A DNA stretch of 64,000 nucleotides. Source: Maea johnstoni. Taxonomy: Eukaryota > Annelida > Polychaeta > Spionida > Magelonidae. Each line of letters begins with the position of its first letter. Within the stretch, counting starts at the first letter, position 1. Shown one piece after another: positions 11,588 to 24,866 of this stretch. The position numbers and the translations under genes were made by a program. The stretch lies in contig OZ012697.1 of NCBI GenBank assembly GCA_963942565.1, positions 30,073,280-30,137,279 of the forward strand. The letters run 5' to 3'. The notes below the pieces were generated by a model. That model had not been told where the DNA came from. It made no database searches and saw only the letters and a program-made list of their open reading frames with translations.

Positions 11588-11789
11588 TTAACCCTTTATA
11601 TGCTGGTGGTGGCTAATTTTGCCTACACAATATATAGCCAAAAAGCTGGAAAATAACTAAAATCCTGGCATATAGGTACTCATCACACAGTACTCAGTGA
11701 GAGCCTTCCAATGAATACCAACATGAAAGGGTTTAGATGGCCTTCAAAAATCCTTTGTACGAAGGTAGCCTAATCGTTGGAAGGGTTGA
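11588..11789 (+). mobile_element. TTAA-A MITE copy
   Basis: Starts TTAACCCTTTATATGCTGG and ends CGTTGGAAGGGTTGA. Slightly short, at about 202 bp. Confidence 0.78.
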
Positions 11790-12259
11790 GTGATTTTTGC
11801 CATCAGTGACATCTTGCTTAGTTATTTTTCAAACTGAACGTTTTTGTTATGATTTTTTTCGCCTTCTAGGGCTAGGGATACCATATAACACTGATGGCCG
11901 ATTCAGCTTTATTGCTACCATTACTCCATGCCTGTGACTACGGTAAAGATATCATGCTGAATGGAAACTCAACTTTTTTGCTTTTTCGTCTTATTCCTGG
12001 TAAGACTAGAGTGTCTGTGTGCAGCAGGAAGATAGCGGTAGCTGTTCTTTATCGATCCCTTGGTGTTTCTTATTCTCTTTGGCTGCAGCAGGTCTGCCTC
12101 TGCAGCCAGAACATGCTACCTTCATCAACATGCCTTAAAGACATCCAGGTAATCTCTCACCGCACAACAGCTGTTTTCTTGGCTATTTTTACCTTGGGGG
12201 CAATCAACAGAGGCAAGGAGAGAATGGATGAGAAATTCTCCATAGGGAAAATCTCCTCT

Positions 12260-14080
<1,821 letters not shown>

Positions 14081-14084
14081 TTAC

Positions 14085-14142
14085 ATTTTATCAGTTTGAC
14101 GACTTCTATGTGGTTGTAGTTTGTCACCAAGGACCCATTAAC
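14085..14142 (-). CDS. ARHGEF11/12: PDZ-RhoGEF exon: last strands of the PDZ domain
   Basis: A 58-nt minus-strand exon between the acceptor TTATTACAG (ending at 14143) and the donor GTAAGT (14084-14079). It starts in phase 0 and encodes VNGSLVTNYNHIEVVKLIK plus one leftover base. The family sequence VNGTLVTHSNHLEVVKLIK (ARHGEF12) matches at most positions. This is the beta-E strand and the alpha-B helix. The exon lies 14.1 kb from the previous one but is in perfect phase. The expected continuation (the SGSYVALTLxG strand, then the RGS-like, DH and PH domains) was not found between here and the left edge, so the gene should continue beyond the window. Just upstream in transcription, at 14236-14456, is a TTAA-A transposon copy. 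Confidence 0.92.
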
Positions 14143-14235
14143 CTGTAATAATAAGAAGGGAAGTTACAGACAAGCAAAACAAAAACAAGTGCTTTATAGG
14201 GGAGGGGTGGTGAGTTCTTAGCATGATTAGGTTCA

Positions 14236-14456
14236 TTAACCCCTATGCTGCTGGTGACTAATCTAGCCAATACAAAATAATGTAAATACATTTGAAAAAA
14301 TGACTGAAACCCTGGCACATGGGTAGTCATATGTCATATGAGAGTACTCAGTGAGAGCTATCTAGTGAATACCAACATGACAGGGTTTACATGTTTCCCA
14401 AAATCTTTGCGCCCCTGAGTTTTGGACGAAATTAGCCTCAGCGTTGGAAGGGTTAA
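14236..14456 (+). mobile_element. TTAA-A MITE copy next to the PDZ exon
   Basis: A full-length copy of 221 bp with TTAA at both ends, carrying a short internal duplication (GTCATATGTCATATGAG). It lies 93 bp upstream, in transcription, of the acceptor of the exon at 14085-14142. Confidence 0.85.
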
Positions 14457-15860
14457 ATATGAAACGAAGGAAAAAACAAACAGACATTAAGAAACATATG
14501 CATGTAATAAACACTAAAGGAACACATGGCATACTAACATTTTGTTATCATGATCTAATTTGTAAAAACGGTTCTTTATCGCGCATGCCAAAAGAGATTG
14601 GACTATAAACATGTTCTTTTTGGTACAGGAGTCTGACAGGGGAGTCAAAAAAGGCAACTGTAACAAAGGAAATAAAGAAGAAAACAGGAACCCTTAAATA
14701 ACATGTTTTGTCCAAATTCTTCAGTAGAGAGTAAACGAGTTGGCTATGCTCTATAATGAAAATGGTACAGCCAGTCAACTAAAGCATAGTACATAGAAAG
14801 GGAAGTTTGACATAAGAGTCACTTTAACAAAGGATGTAAAGAACAAAACAGGCATGCTAAAACGCTAAAACAAACATGTTTTATCAAATTCCTCAGAAGA
14901 ATGAATGAGCATAGCTATGTTCCTAATGAAAGTGGAACGGCCAGGCAGGCAGGTAAAGCATATATAGTCCCTGGTGTTAGGCATACCATTGAGTACAAGT
15001 GTGCACACCTTGTTATAGGGTAAATACCCTACAACAACTTGTCTTAGCTAAGCAAACAGGTAAACACGGGGAGCCTTAAATAGAGCTCTCCCCAGTATCT
15101 CACAGTCCTCCTGGCTCACTGGTATAGTAGTAACTGGGGACAGATACTGCAACAACGTATCAAAGCTACCATCATGTGAACGTCTTCACTAAATGTCGAT
15201 AAGGTCACTTATTGATATTCTGCTGTTACCTGAGGATGTAAGTATACTGTATGTGCTGTTTTATGGTTAGGGTGATGGTAGGTGATTCTATAGTAGAATG
15301 TATGTATTTTGGTGGTGGATTCTCCTTAACTACATGAAGGTGGTGGTGAAACCATAATAGAAGGCAGGTGGATACAGGATCGGTGAATACCTTTAGTTTA
15401 ATACCAAATGCAGCTTAGGTCGCACAGGAATTACTATTGGAAAGGCAACAAAATGCCAGCATTGCATGGAAAGTCTATTGAATATTTGGTAATGGATTCA
15501 TAGGATATGCCATTATTTCGGAGATGATGATTCTCAACAAAAAAGTGAAGAGAAATGATAAAATCCCTAGTCTTAAACATACCCCCCCCCCCACCCCCCC
15601 CCCCCCCCCAAATGTACCTGGGAGTGACCAAGTAAATTAAGGCCAGTACCTGTTGCAAACATGATAGAGTTAGGACAGTTATGGGCTATGCCAACAACAG
15701 CACATCAACTATTTTAGCATAAGAATGTCACCTATTGTTCTCAAGAGGAGGGAGTAAATATTTAGATGTGATGACAAGATGCTTTTGGTATTTTCATGAG
15801 TACCTTTTGTTCTGTAAAGGGGAAGGTAAATATCTCACACAATGCTCTTGGATCCACATA
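14457..15860. other. Intron DNA without recognised feature apart from a poly-C tract
   Basis: A loose repeat pairs 14620-14780 with 14790-14960 (AAAGGAAATAAAGAAGAAAAC against AAAGGATGTAAAGAACAAAAC, and AACATGTTTT words), so a ~170-bp tandem duplication is likely here. Confidence 0.5.
15583..15610 (+). repeat. Poly-C tract
   Basis: C runs broken by one A. Comparable G/C runs are at 20970-21028, 33421-33438, 36169-36191 and 63583-63597. Confidence 0.9.
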
Positions 15861-15865
15861 CATGC

Positions 15866-16391
15866 AGGGGTCTGACAATAATCAAGACAATAATACAAGC
15901 CTGGTAGCACAGGTAGCACCTGGTATCTACTAGCCCTACTTCAACCTGTACTAGCCCTGCCTCACAATCAAACTAATCATCATAATTTAACCCAAGATAT
16001 TAGCGAAATGTGCAAGAATATGCTATTCATTTAGATCTTACAATAACCATCAAATAAGATATTATCATGCCAGCTTAACTATCTTATTATGACTGGTAAA
16101 TTTGGACTAGCCTGGTAGGGCTACGATGGCCTGGAATTTACTAGCCCTACTGGCACCATTTCACATTCATACTAGGCCAGGATTTGATTTTCCCAGGGGC
16201 TGAGCCCCTAGATTTTGCTGTGGGCCCCTAGATATTTCAGACTAGGGGCCCAAAATAGTATATACCATAACCAGAAATCCAGTTTATGACCACTAATTTT
16301 TATTAAAGACCTTTTTTGGGCCCCTAACCTAAAATCTAAGTGTCAGACACTGCTAGGCCAGACTAGTGAGGCTACCTTGTACGTCAAACAC
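15866..16391. mobile_element. CAGGG-ended MITE, 'ACTAGCCC' word, split by a second element
   Basis: Outer ends are CAGGGGTCTGACAATAATC and TACGTCAAACACTG. CTACTAGCCCTAC, GTACTAGCCCTGC and TGGTAGGGCTACG lie inside. A GGGGCCC-word element occupies 16176-16352. The flanks ACATG and ATATG differ at one base. Confidence 0.6.
16176..16352. mobile_element. 'GGGGCCC' word MITE, 6-bp duplication CTAGGC
   Basis: Starts CAGGATTTGATTTTCCCAGG and ends TAAGTGTCAGACACTG, with CTAGGC on each side. It is nested in the ACTAGCCC-word element, so it is the younger of the two. Confidence 0.7.
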
Positions 16392-16446
16392 TGATATGTA
16401 CTTAAAAGGCAGGATTATGGCACACTAAAGCCTACCTATAAGGTCA

Positions 16447-16520
16447 CTTACAACTGGCTAGTAACAACTTATCTGAAATATGGCAGAAAAAGTGACGAAA
16501 ACCCAAAATTCCAAATGTTT
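16447..16520 (+). mobile_element. SINE tail fragment
   Basis: CAACTGGCTAGTAACAACTT, ATGGCAGAAAAAGTGACGA and CCAAATG match the SINE tail at 29.4 kb. Confidence 0.6.
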
Positions 16521-17134
16521 CATAATTGGAAATAGAACTGGTGATTGGCCTGTGATTGACAATGTTCAATCTCCAGAAGATGCCTTCATTATAAAGATAT
16601 CAGCAAAACAGTCAAAAATCTTTGAGCTGCTTAAAGGATGAATAGGCGAAATACCTTACAAACACCAGTCCTTTTATGTACCATACAATTAATTGCATAA
16701 GTATCTAACTATGCACTTTCGCCTTAGTATTTGCACTTACAGATTACATCATAGCTGTCTATAGCTACACACTAAAGGAGAATTGAACCTTTTATAAATA
16801 GTAATTTAAGCATCTTAATAGCTCCTCATCACAATAGCTCAGCTAGCCATTAAGACCAATACTTTCTATACCTATTGAAACAGCACTTTAAGTGATTACA
16901 TGTCCCCCTTAATCTGTTACTGTTGATTGCAGTTGCGGGTACTAATTGCCACTGCGAATCAATCTTCTGGCTACTAGAGAAAGTACCTCTCTCCTCTTGA
17001 GATGTGCTCAGGTACTAATTGCAATCAAATTACAGGTGAGTGAATGCAGCTCCCTTTGCTACCACCATGACTCCCAGATAGAGAAAAGGGTTGTTCAACA
17101 AGCTACTCTTCACAATTAAAGTTTGATACTTATA

Positions 17135-17355
17135 TCAATACAAAATGATGCAAAAAAAATCAAATGAAAAACTATTGAAATTTTGCACATTGGCACTCAT
17201 CTGAGAGTACTCAGTGAAAGCTATCCAATGAGTACCAGCATGACAGGGATTTGATGGTTTTCCCTTGGATGAAGCTTGTGTTTGGTCATCTAAGGTTTTC
17301 CAAAAAAAAAATGTCAAATTGCTTTTGACTGAAAGTGGCCTCAGCACTGAAAAGT
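17135..17355 (+). mobile_element. TTAA-A MITE copy, diverged
   Basis: The core is recognisable from CAATACAAAATGATGCAAA through GAGAGTACTCAGTGA to GTGGCCTCAGCACTG. Both termini are degraded. Confidence 0.65.
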
Positions 17356-19600
17356 GCACAACATTTAAAAGACTTCTACCCTTTAAATCTTAAACATAAC
17401 TTCAGAACCTCATCACAAAAAAAATATCCTACACAATCCTGTCAATTACAATTACAGACTTGTTGTCACGGTGAGTGTCCTGGGCAACCAAGCTGTGTCG
17501 ACAAGCAGAGGCTGAAGGGATAGCATCAATCATCATGTCGTCAGAGGCTTTGATCAGCACTCAGGTGTGACAATATAGCTACCTGGTCAAGGCTACTACA
17601 GCTCACACCTGTACTGCTGGATGTGGACAGGTATTTAAAGCGTGGCTTCTTCACAGGTAAACAGGACTGCACAGTCAGCATCATCGCTTTCTTAAGGAGT
17701 CACTTCACTAGGAATCACTATATAAATACACCTTTGTGCATGTACAGTGAGTGAGGTGGTCTTTAGGAGACAGTGTATTATCCACCATTCACTATTGGAA
17801 ATAGCTGATAGCAGAACAACCAGGAGGGACTACAGGGTAAGCATTGAATCCATTGCTAGAATAAGGCACACTTAAGGGCTGCAAGCAGGAATTGAGAAAT
17901 TGAATATCAATAAGTATAGAGAGGGTTAGTTTAGTCACTTTTATAATGCAGTTGCAAATGCATGAAGTTGCCCAATTGTAAGCAGTTCCTTCAAATCTCA
18001 TTTACCCTCGGACCGTCATCTGACATCATTACAGCTAAACTTGTCGAACTACATTTCATAATCATATATATAATCAATATACTTAAGGATGACAAATCAT
18101 ATATACTTTGAATAGTTGGTCTGTTCAGGAAGGCCATAAGCCTCAAGGCCAAAGCCTATTTTAAGGTTGCAGCCCCTGGCCAAATAGGATTTGAGGAAGT
18201 AGGTCAGACATACCTATACCTGGACATAAACAGCTACATATGTAATTAACCAGTCTTGCATAGTATTAGCCAACAGGGCATCTGGGTGTCATTTGGACAC
18301 CAAAACCCTCAAAAATGACCCATCAGCCACAGGACACCCAGATATTTTTGTAACAAATTTCTAAAATTGTCAATTTAAAGAATCAAATAGAAATTTGTCA
18401 CCTCAATATAATTCCTATGACACTGAATAAGGATATTATGCCTTATTTCAATGAGTTAAACATGTTTATGGTTATAATTTGAGTTGATGTGATATCCCTT
18501 TAAAGAAATTGATCTTGTGTGCAGGATTGATTAGATAGGATGCTATGTCAATTAGATACTGTATTTGTGTACCAGACCAGGTAAATCATGAATAACCAGC
18601 GAAAAGGATAGGATCTGACCCATTTTACGCTGCCATCCAATAAGACCTGACTATATGGCCAAAAATCATTCTGATAAAAGCAATTTTTGGACAACTTCAG
18701 AAGGATATACTACACTTACTCCTGCTGCTAGCTCTCCTTCAAGTATCTTCAAATTTAAGCTTTATTTCCATGACCTAGTACCATAGCAATTAGAAGAGAC
18801 TTCCACAGGGAACTCAGGCAAGACTAGGTTAAAAATATCCTGCTTTAGTACCTACATCTTGTAATAAGAAACTGGATTGTCCAGAAGAAGCTTTGATGCC
18901 GAGTCACCAACCATGACAAGCGGAAAACAGGGAAAAAATAAATAACAGCAGTGATTGCGAAATTTAAAAAAAAGCGAAACATGTATTTGGATACATGTCT
19001 AGTTGTCCATCCTAAACTATGCATTTCCTTTGCTCCAGAACTGTCTAATTGGAGTTAAATTGTATGTGATTGATATACAGCAAATTCAGAAATAATTAAG
19101 GCTTTATAGAGTTAGTTGCTTCTGAAAAATGTTGCCATGGGCCCATAGCAATCTGGTGTTAGAAGTCATGCTGGCTTCCAGAGAAAAGTCTTGGGCAATA
19201 CCAAGAATCATACAATCCTTGCATTCTAGTTCTATCAATCTATATTCTAATCAGAAATAAAAAATCAAGCCAGGACTCATACCAAAAGAAAATGTATAAG
19301 TTAGAAATATAATATGAGATTCAAATATACTATCAAATATTTCTTAAGTTATGGGTAAGAATTGGCAACATTAAAAAAATTGTGATACAATATAATTCTG
19401 ATATTTCCTTAACAATTATGAAAAGGTAGTAGGTCAATTTAATATTGTTACGAAATACCAGTATCACAGATCTAAAAGATATGATTCCTTTTCTAATTCA
19501 ATATTGATATCTGGTATCCTATCAAATGTACCAGTAGTAACTCCTGGTTATTGGCCCCCCTGGCCTTTAGCTAATAAAGTTCCCATTCACCCCTGACACC
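17356..19600. other. Intron DNA, nothing recognised
   Basis: No exon, RNA gene or family repeat seen. GGGCATCTGGGTGTCATTTGG with ACCCTCAAAAATGACCC near 18290 recurs near 47.7 and 58.3 kb, so an unnamed dispersed repeat of about 60 bp is present. Confidence 0.45.
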
Positions 19601-19603
19601 AGG

Positions 19604-19820
19604 TAACCCTTGAAATATACTACTACTTCTGTTCTGGTGCTATCTTCATCCAAAGCACAAGAATGCAAAATTCTTTTGAAAACCATCTAAACCTAGTCAT
19701 TTTGGTATTCATTGGATAGCTCTTGCTGAGTACTATTAGAGGAGTACCCATGTGACAGGATTTTTATCATTTTTCAGTTTTTTTGTATCAGTTTGTGTTG
19801 GCCAAATTAACCACCAGCAA
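19604..19820 (-). mobile_element. TTAA-A MITE copy, diverged at both ends
   Basis: ATCCAAAGCACAAGAATGC through ATTAACCACCAGCAA. It abuts an inverted copy of the tandem-block sequence also found at 3.1-3.9 kb. Confidence 0.65.
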
Positions 19821-19824
19821 TTTG

Positions 19825-20055
19825 TTTACTTGTCTTACGAGCTCAGGAAGTAGGAAATGAGCCATTTTGGAATAAAAAAAAGTTGAAAAATGTGACTTTA
19901 TTTTTTTTAGAGTCTGCCGACTAGGACTGGTAGGGATATGTTTCTACCAGCCTATTCTCAACTAAATAAAATCAATCAATCTATTAATCCCTGTAAACTG
20001 AAGGGTGGGAGGTAATTTTCTCAAGTCTGAGGCTCTAGTACAGCAATGGTGGCCT
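19825..20055 (-). repeat. Inverted copy of the block found at 3.1-3.9 kb
   Basis: CAACTAAATAAAATCAATCAA and TAATCCCTGTAAACTGAAGG are the reverse complement of the second block at 3.2 and 3.9 kb. The block is therefore a dispersed repeat, not a purely local array. Confidence 0.7.
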
Positions 20056-20088
20056 AATACATTCTCATACAAGTAAGGTCCTGAATGA

Positions 20089-20160
20089 GTTTACCCTTTC
20101 AATGCTGAGGCAACTTTAGTACAAATCACAAGGAAACAAAGATTTTTAATGGCAAAATCG
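20089..20160 (-). mobile_element. Fragment of a TTAA-A MITE
   Basis: About 70 bp starting CCCTTTCAATGCTGAGG and ending in an unrelated tail, directly before the next copy. Confidence 0.6.
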
Positions 20161-20161
20161 A

Positions 20162-20360
20162 ATAACCCTTCAAATGCTAAGGATACTTTTGTCTTAAGCA
20201 TGAGGATGAAAAGATTTTTGAAGGCCATCTAAACCCTGTCATGTTGGTATTCATTAGATAGGTCTGAGATGAGTATCTGTATGCCAAGGTAAAAGTTATT
20301 TTCAGGGTTTTCCCATCATTTTGTAATGGCCCAATTATCCAATAGCAGCATTAAGGTTAA
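20162..20360 (-). mobile_element. TTAA-A MITE copy
   Basis: Starts ATAACCCTTCAAATGCTAAGG and ends CAGCATTAAGGTTAA. About 200 bp, adjacent to a fragment of the same family. Confidence 0.75.
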
Positions 20361-20373
20361 ACCACAACAATCA

Positions 20374-20598
20374 GGCCTACAAAAAAAGTTTCCTGTAACC
20401 CTACCCTAACAAGTTTTTATTCAAAAAAATCCCTACCCTAAGGTTTTTTTCTGCACTCCAACTCCCACTTAACGTAAAACATGCATAAAACACACATTTA
20501 TGACCAAAAAATAATGCAAAAAATAATATTTTTACCGACCTACCTACCCTAATTTTTTCAGGCCGTTACAGGAAACAAACAATATTTTTTTCTTGGCC
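20374..20598. mobile_element. GGCC-ended MITE, TCA duplication
   Basis: 225 bp, flanked by TCA at 20371-20373 and 20599-20601. Internally very close to the copies at 7.1, 35.3 and 38.2 kb (shared CATAAAACACAC and CCGACCTACCTACCCT). Confidence 0.78.
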
Positions 20599-21329
20599 TC
20601 ATTGAAATAGCTTTTAAAATGCACCCTGAGCACTAGGCACATGACTGAGAGTTGGTAGCTTGGGAGGGAAGCTTTCTCACACATATCAGATTCAACCTTA
20701 CTTCAGAACTTTTAGTGCAATGTCAACAATAAATCTCATATTTAAATTCCCAAAAGCCTTTAATGATGAACACCACCCTGTAACCTGAGCATTCACACTA
20801 TAGCACCCCCATGGTCAGGCAAATAGTTATGCAGCAACTTTGTACAGAAATACAGAGTGTTAATAGTAAGTAAATATTGTTAAGTGGAATGAAAAGTACG
20901 AGAAAAACGTAAATATATCTTTATAATTTCACATAACTCCCACTACTGAAAGTATTTGGAGTAAATATCCCCCCCCCCCTCCCCCCGAATTTTGAACTGC
21001 GGCTGGAAGGGAGGGGGGGGGGGGGGGTCATACCCATAAGATTTTTCTTTATTTTCCGTTCTCCCCCTTCCCCCTTTAAAATGGAATGGCCCTAATATTA
21101 GTTTAAATTTCACATTGTTTCTACTATTTTTCAATGGGATTTTCCTGAAGTGGCACAGGAGAGGGAGAGGGTTAGTATATAAGTCTGACCAGTTATTTAT
21201 GCAGACCAGTCCACAAGAGTGGACAACAACAAAAGGGGTACAGAGGCTTACCCTAAGGGGATAGAGGGGCATGAATCGGTAACAGCATAGCACAAACCAA
21301 ATCAGGCCCATGATCACAGTCAAAGCAAC

Positions 21330-21705
21330 TTAAACCCATTCAAGCCCAGAGCAATGTGGTGCTCTAACATGTTAATATTCTTTTAAGATTTAATGATTTA
21401 GAAAAAATGAGATTCAGCAAAAATGTATTTTTATGCTGAAAAAAAATGCTTCAAAGATCAAACAAGTTGATTTGTAAATAGTTCTTCTTATATTAACCTA
21501 TTTTCATCAGGAGTGTGCATATGGTCTGACATCATGGAACAAATCTCATCAAACATAGTAATATTTGAAAAATATTTGAAGAGGGATTGAAGCACCCAAT
21601 TGCAACCTTAACTTTCATTCAAACACTTCTCAAAATATCGTTTTGTTATAAATATATATGCATATACGTCAGACCATATGTACAATCCAGATGGAAAAGG
21701 GTTAA
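21330..21705. mobile_element. TTAA-flanked element of 376 bp, third type
   Basis: TTAAACCCATTCAAGCCCAG at the left and ATGGAAAAGGGTTAA at the right. GGTCTGACATCATG and GTCAGACCATATG inside form an inverted pair. Probably a longer relative of TTAA-B. Confidence 0.6.
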
Positions 21706-22542
21706 TCAATTTATCCATACAGTGAGGTAAAGAAGCATGCCTATTTTGGTAATACTTTTATAAGATATTTTGGAAAATATATGAGAGAGAAACATGAATC
21801 AGAACCCAACCAACAGATTTCCTTCAAATAAATTTGAATTGATGCCAGTCCAGATTTATTTTCCAAAGTGTCATACTTTCCAGAGGAGACTTTCCAGGGG
21901 GAAACTGGGTATGAATGGGTTAACAAAGAATCATGGGATATGCATTGTTGGACTAACCACTGGCAAAGGTATATGACACTATTATCCGCCTTTGCCACCG
22001 GCTGTTCAGTATTTGAGCAATACCCGTACACGTACTGCAATCACTGGACTTCCTACCACCCCACACATCCCCAGGGTCTCAATCCTTTGCATACATTTGG
22101 ACTCGGACATGGGGAAAGTGCTGACCATTTGCATAATGGTCAGACCATAATTTGGATGGAATAACAGGAAACCATTATATACATTAGCTCTTGATGGCAA
22201 TGATGTACATTTGACCAGGGAACAGTTTTCACTTATGCGGGTAAATGGCATGGACATCGCTACCATAAATTAGGCTGAAACTTCATGTATCAGGTAAGAG
22301 ATCTTGTGTGGCTAGAGAGTGGGTGGGCTCAAGGTAATAAGAAAATTCCACAGTGAGATGGGTCAGAGACAATTACAAATAAGGATTCTTATTTCGGATT
22401 GGTTCAGGTTTTGAAATTTATGTCACTGTTAACATTTTAGATGATCTCGGGACCAGGTACAAACCAGCAAAAGATTCCCTACGCTTTACGCTTAGTCTCA
22501 AGTGGTCTTTTAATTTGCGAAGGCACCAATTATAAAAGGAAG

Positions 22543-22770
22543 TTAAGCCATTTATACTCAGAGCTGTCACAACTGGTCTGACGATTTTTGAAATATTTGA
22601 CAAACAAAAGCATATTCCGGAAAACATTTGAAGGAGAAATGTTAGTCAAAAACCAAACAACTCTCATTAAAAACATTTTGTGAACTTTGGCGTTATTCAA
22701 AAATCATTTTCAAAAGTATGAGAGTAGCAGATGGTACTTTCAAGAGTAACTCTGAGTGAGAATGGCTTAA
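22543..22770. mobile_element. TTAA-B MITE copy
   Basis: 228 bp from TTAAGCCATTTATACTCAGAG to GTGAGAATGGCTTAA, with GAAGGAGAAATGTTAGTC and CAACTCTCATT in the centre. Confidence 0.8.
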
Positions 22771-22900
22771 ATTTCAGGCAAATAGAAAATAGAGCTGAAA
22801 GTATTCTTTAACAATATAGTGAGGTAGGGTTTGGCAAACCAATGTAATGTACATGTAGGGCCTGGGTCTTGTAGATGAGATAGGAAACAAATACTACTTG

Positions 22901-23113
22901 TTAACCCTTATGCTGCTGGTGGCTAATTTGGCTATTGCAAAATGTTGCAAAATCCCTGAGAAATGATTGAAACCCTAGCAAATGGGTACTCATCTGAGAG
23001 TACTCAGCGAGAGCTTTCCAATGAATACCAATATGACAGGGTTTAGAGGTTTTTCAAAAATCTTTGCTTTCTTGTGCCTCTGATGAAAGAAGCCTCAGCA
23101 TTGAAAAGGTTAA
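22901..23113 (+). mobile_element. TTAA-A MITE copy, full length
   Basis: 213 bp, TTAA at both ends. The GTACTC/GAGTAC dyad at its centre is intact. Confidence 0.88.
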
Positions 23114-23594
23114 ACCAGCAGTATGCATTGTGAGGCAGTGGATATTGCACCAATGGCATCTAATTAGAGCCAATTATAGGCAGTCCTAATTAGGGTATAG
23201 GCAGCTATAAAGAAACTGAACCTGGACATGATACAGGATACTTCAGAGGAGAAAAGTTTGCAAAGAGGTGAACCATTTTTCATGTCAGAAAATTTAAGTA
23301 CAAGAACTAGAGCTCTATGCATTCTCAGATGATTTAAATGGAGATCCTATATAACCGTTAATACACATATAAGCAGGGACACTCTATACAAGAGCTATGA
23401 TATTGTATCCTTAAAAGTAGCTAAAAGTGATTACAGATTCTCAAGGAAACTGAAATTAAACAATTTTTTCCCCCCAAATAACCAGAAGTATAAATTTATA
23501 TGTTTCTGATTTATCCTATACTTTATATTGTATATCGTTTATCATATACTTATTCATGTACCCTGTTTGTTGACATGTTGGAGAAAGAAAAAAA

Positions 23595-23747
23595 AACATT
23601 CAAAAATTAAAAATCCTTTGTGATTTATGTGAATAAATTCTTACAATCCTTTGTTTTTCTATTGTAGGTCATATTTAAAAGTTAAAAATCTTTCTGATTT
23701 ATATAAATAGATTCTTACAATCTTTTGTTTTTCTATTGTAGGTCATT
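23595..23747 (+). repeat. Tandem duplication (period 74 bp) of intron end and splice acceptor
   Basis: The stretch containing ATAAATTCTTACAATCC, TTTGTTTTTCTATTGTAG and GTCAT occurs twice, with AG at 23666-23667 and at 23740-23741. The copies differ at a few positions. Both keep the polypyrimidine tract and AG, so the exon has two usable acceptors 74 nt apart. The choice changes only the 5' UTR of the 234-residue CDS. Confidence 0.8.
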
Positions 23748-23791
23748 GCCGAGTGGGAAGTATTTGATGGTTTTTGCCTAGTTCTGTCCAG
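23742..23791 (+). other. 5' UTR part of the coding exon, after the splice acceptor
   Basis: The acceptor is TTTTTCTATTGTAG at 23728-23741, with a good polypyrimidine tract. An in-frame TGA at 23765 lies upstream of the main ATG, so the large reading frame cannot extend into an earlier exon in the same frame without meeting a stop. Translation therefore starts inside this exon. A second, near-identical acceptor lies 74 bp upstream (AG at 23666-23667). Confidence 0.6.
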
Positions 23792-24496
23792 ATGATGGGT
23801 TCTGCAGGAGGATATTACGATGGCATGGTGGTGTCGGACGATGAGCTCGTCCGGCGACGCTGTTCCTGGAGCAGCATGGGAAGCATACGTAGCATACGCC
23901 GATCGGAGAGCCAGCAAAAACTCAGCCTCGAGCTCCAACCCAGCCTCCAACTCGTGGCCTCAGCCGAGGCCAGACTCACTAACAAGAAAGACTTCCAGAA
24001 ATATGTACAAACCTACGAGTACAAATGGGATTTCCAGACCACGTCCTCTTTCGAGGCAAAGTTGATCATTGAGGAGGAGGAACCTCCAAAACCTATCTAC
24101 GAATCTACCCTAGCGGCTACGAGTACCGAAGCCTTATTTTCGTCGTCGGATGAAAGTCTCGCATCTTCATCTTTTGGGAATCTATGGTCCCCAGCTCGCA
24201 GGACGGTATCATTAGACAATCTATCTAGTACGAGGTATTCCCTACCACGTCCGAGACACAAAAAGGGTTACTTAGATTCATGGCGGTCCACAAGCAGTCT
24301 CATTGAACAGAGGAACTATGAGAGTGATGCAACGACTGACTTTAGTGAATACGAAAACGATCGACTAGGAGAACTGCCCAGCCATTTCCATAAGAAAGGA
24401 TTACTGAAGAAATACACCGCAAGATATTACACAACACTTTATCCAACAAAAAACAGAGAGAAGTCCTTGCAAAAGTCCGCCAGTGTGACATTTTGA
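23792..24496 (+). CDS. Unrecognised 234-residue Ser-rich protein, coded by a single exon
   Basis: This is the only long, non-repetitive open frame in the window. It is richer in GC and CpG than its surroundings. There are two adjacent ATGs (23792 and 23795); the second has the better context (A at -3, G at +4). I do not recognise the family. Visible features, numbered from the first Met: an acidic N-terminus (VVSDDELV), a basic-Ser block at about 21-40 (RRRCSWSSMGSIRSIRRSES) with several Arg-x-x-Ser sites of the kind basophilic kinases use, an acidic-Pro stretch near 90-100 (IIEEEEPPKP), a Ser-rich middle (ALFSSSDESLASSS), more basic-Ser motifs (ARRTVSLDNLSS), and a basic tail ending SVTF. 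There is no signal peptide, membrane segment, Cys motif or coiled coil. It looks largely disordered, perhaps a cytosolic scaffold or adaptor. The V-T-F end would suit a class II PDZ ligand, which is inference only. Confidence 0.75.
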   Translation: MMGSAGGYYDGMVVSDDELVRRRCSWSSMGSIRSIRRSESQQKLSLELQPSLQLVASAEARLTNKKDFQKYVQTYEYKWDFQTTSSFEAKLIIEEEEPPKPIYESTLAATSTEALFSSSDESLASSSFGNLWSPARRTVSLDNLSSTRYSLPRPRHKKGYLDSWRSTSSLIEQRNYESDATTDFSEYENDRLGELPSHFHKKGLLKKYTARYYTTLYPTKNREKSLQKSASVTF

Positions 24497-24866
24497 GGGA
24501 AATGAGAAAAACATTGAAAATGAAGTATTTTAAATATTTGCTATGTACAATGATTCAATGATTCAACCCTACTGATATAAGAATGCTGGTGAAGTTTCGA
24601 GGAAAATGATCAAACTTAAGAATGAAACAGGAGTATGGTATCAGATTTAATTATCTTATTCAGTGCTTTTTCTTACCAAGTATGAGGAACATTTTGGAAG
24701 TAAATACTAAAACTGAAAGGAGATCAAGGGTATGAATATTAGCTACAATGATATCATATAATACTTGGTTGAAACACGATAAGAGGGCCATTCTAAAATT
24801 GGAGATGAAACAGGAGTAAATTATATGTCATATGCAATGTACATATGGTGTTCATTCTCATATGGA

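Noticed and set aside
20943-21323. 126-codon minus-strand frame with a Pro run
   Set aside because: The Pro run comes from a poly-G/C tract. No domain, splice context or composition change supports coding.
23774-23791. Start of the 240-codon frame at TTG (23774)
   Set aside because: TTG starts are not expected in animal nuclear genes. The ATG pair at 23792/23795 is the natural start.
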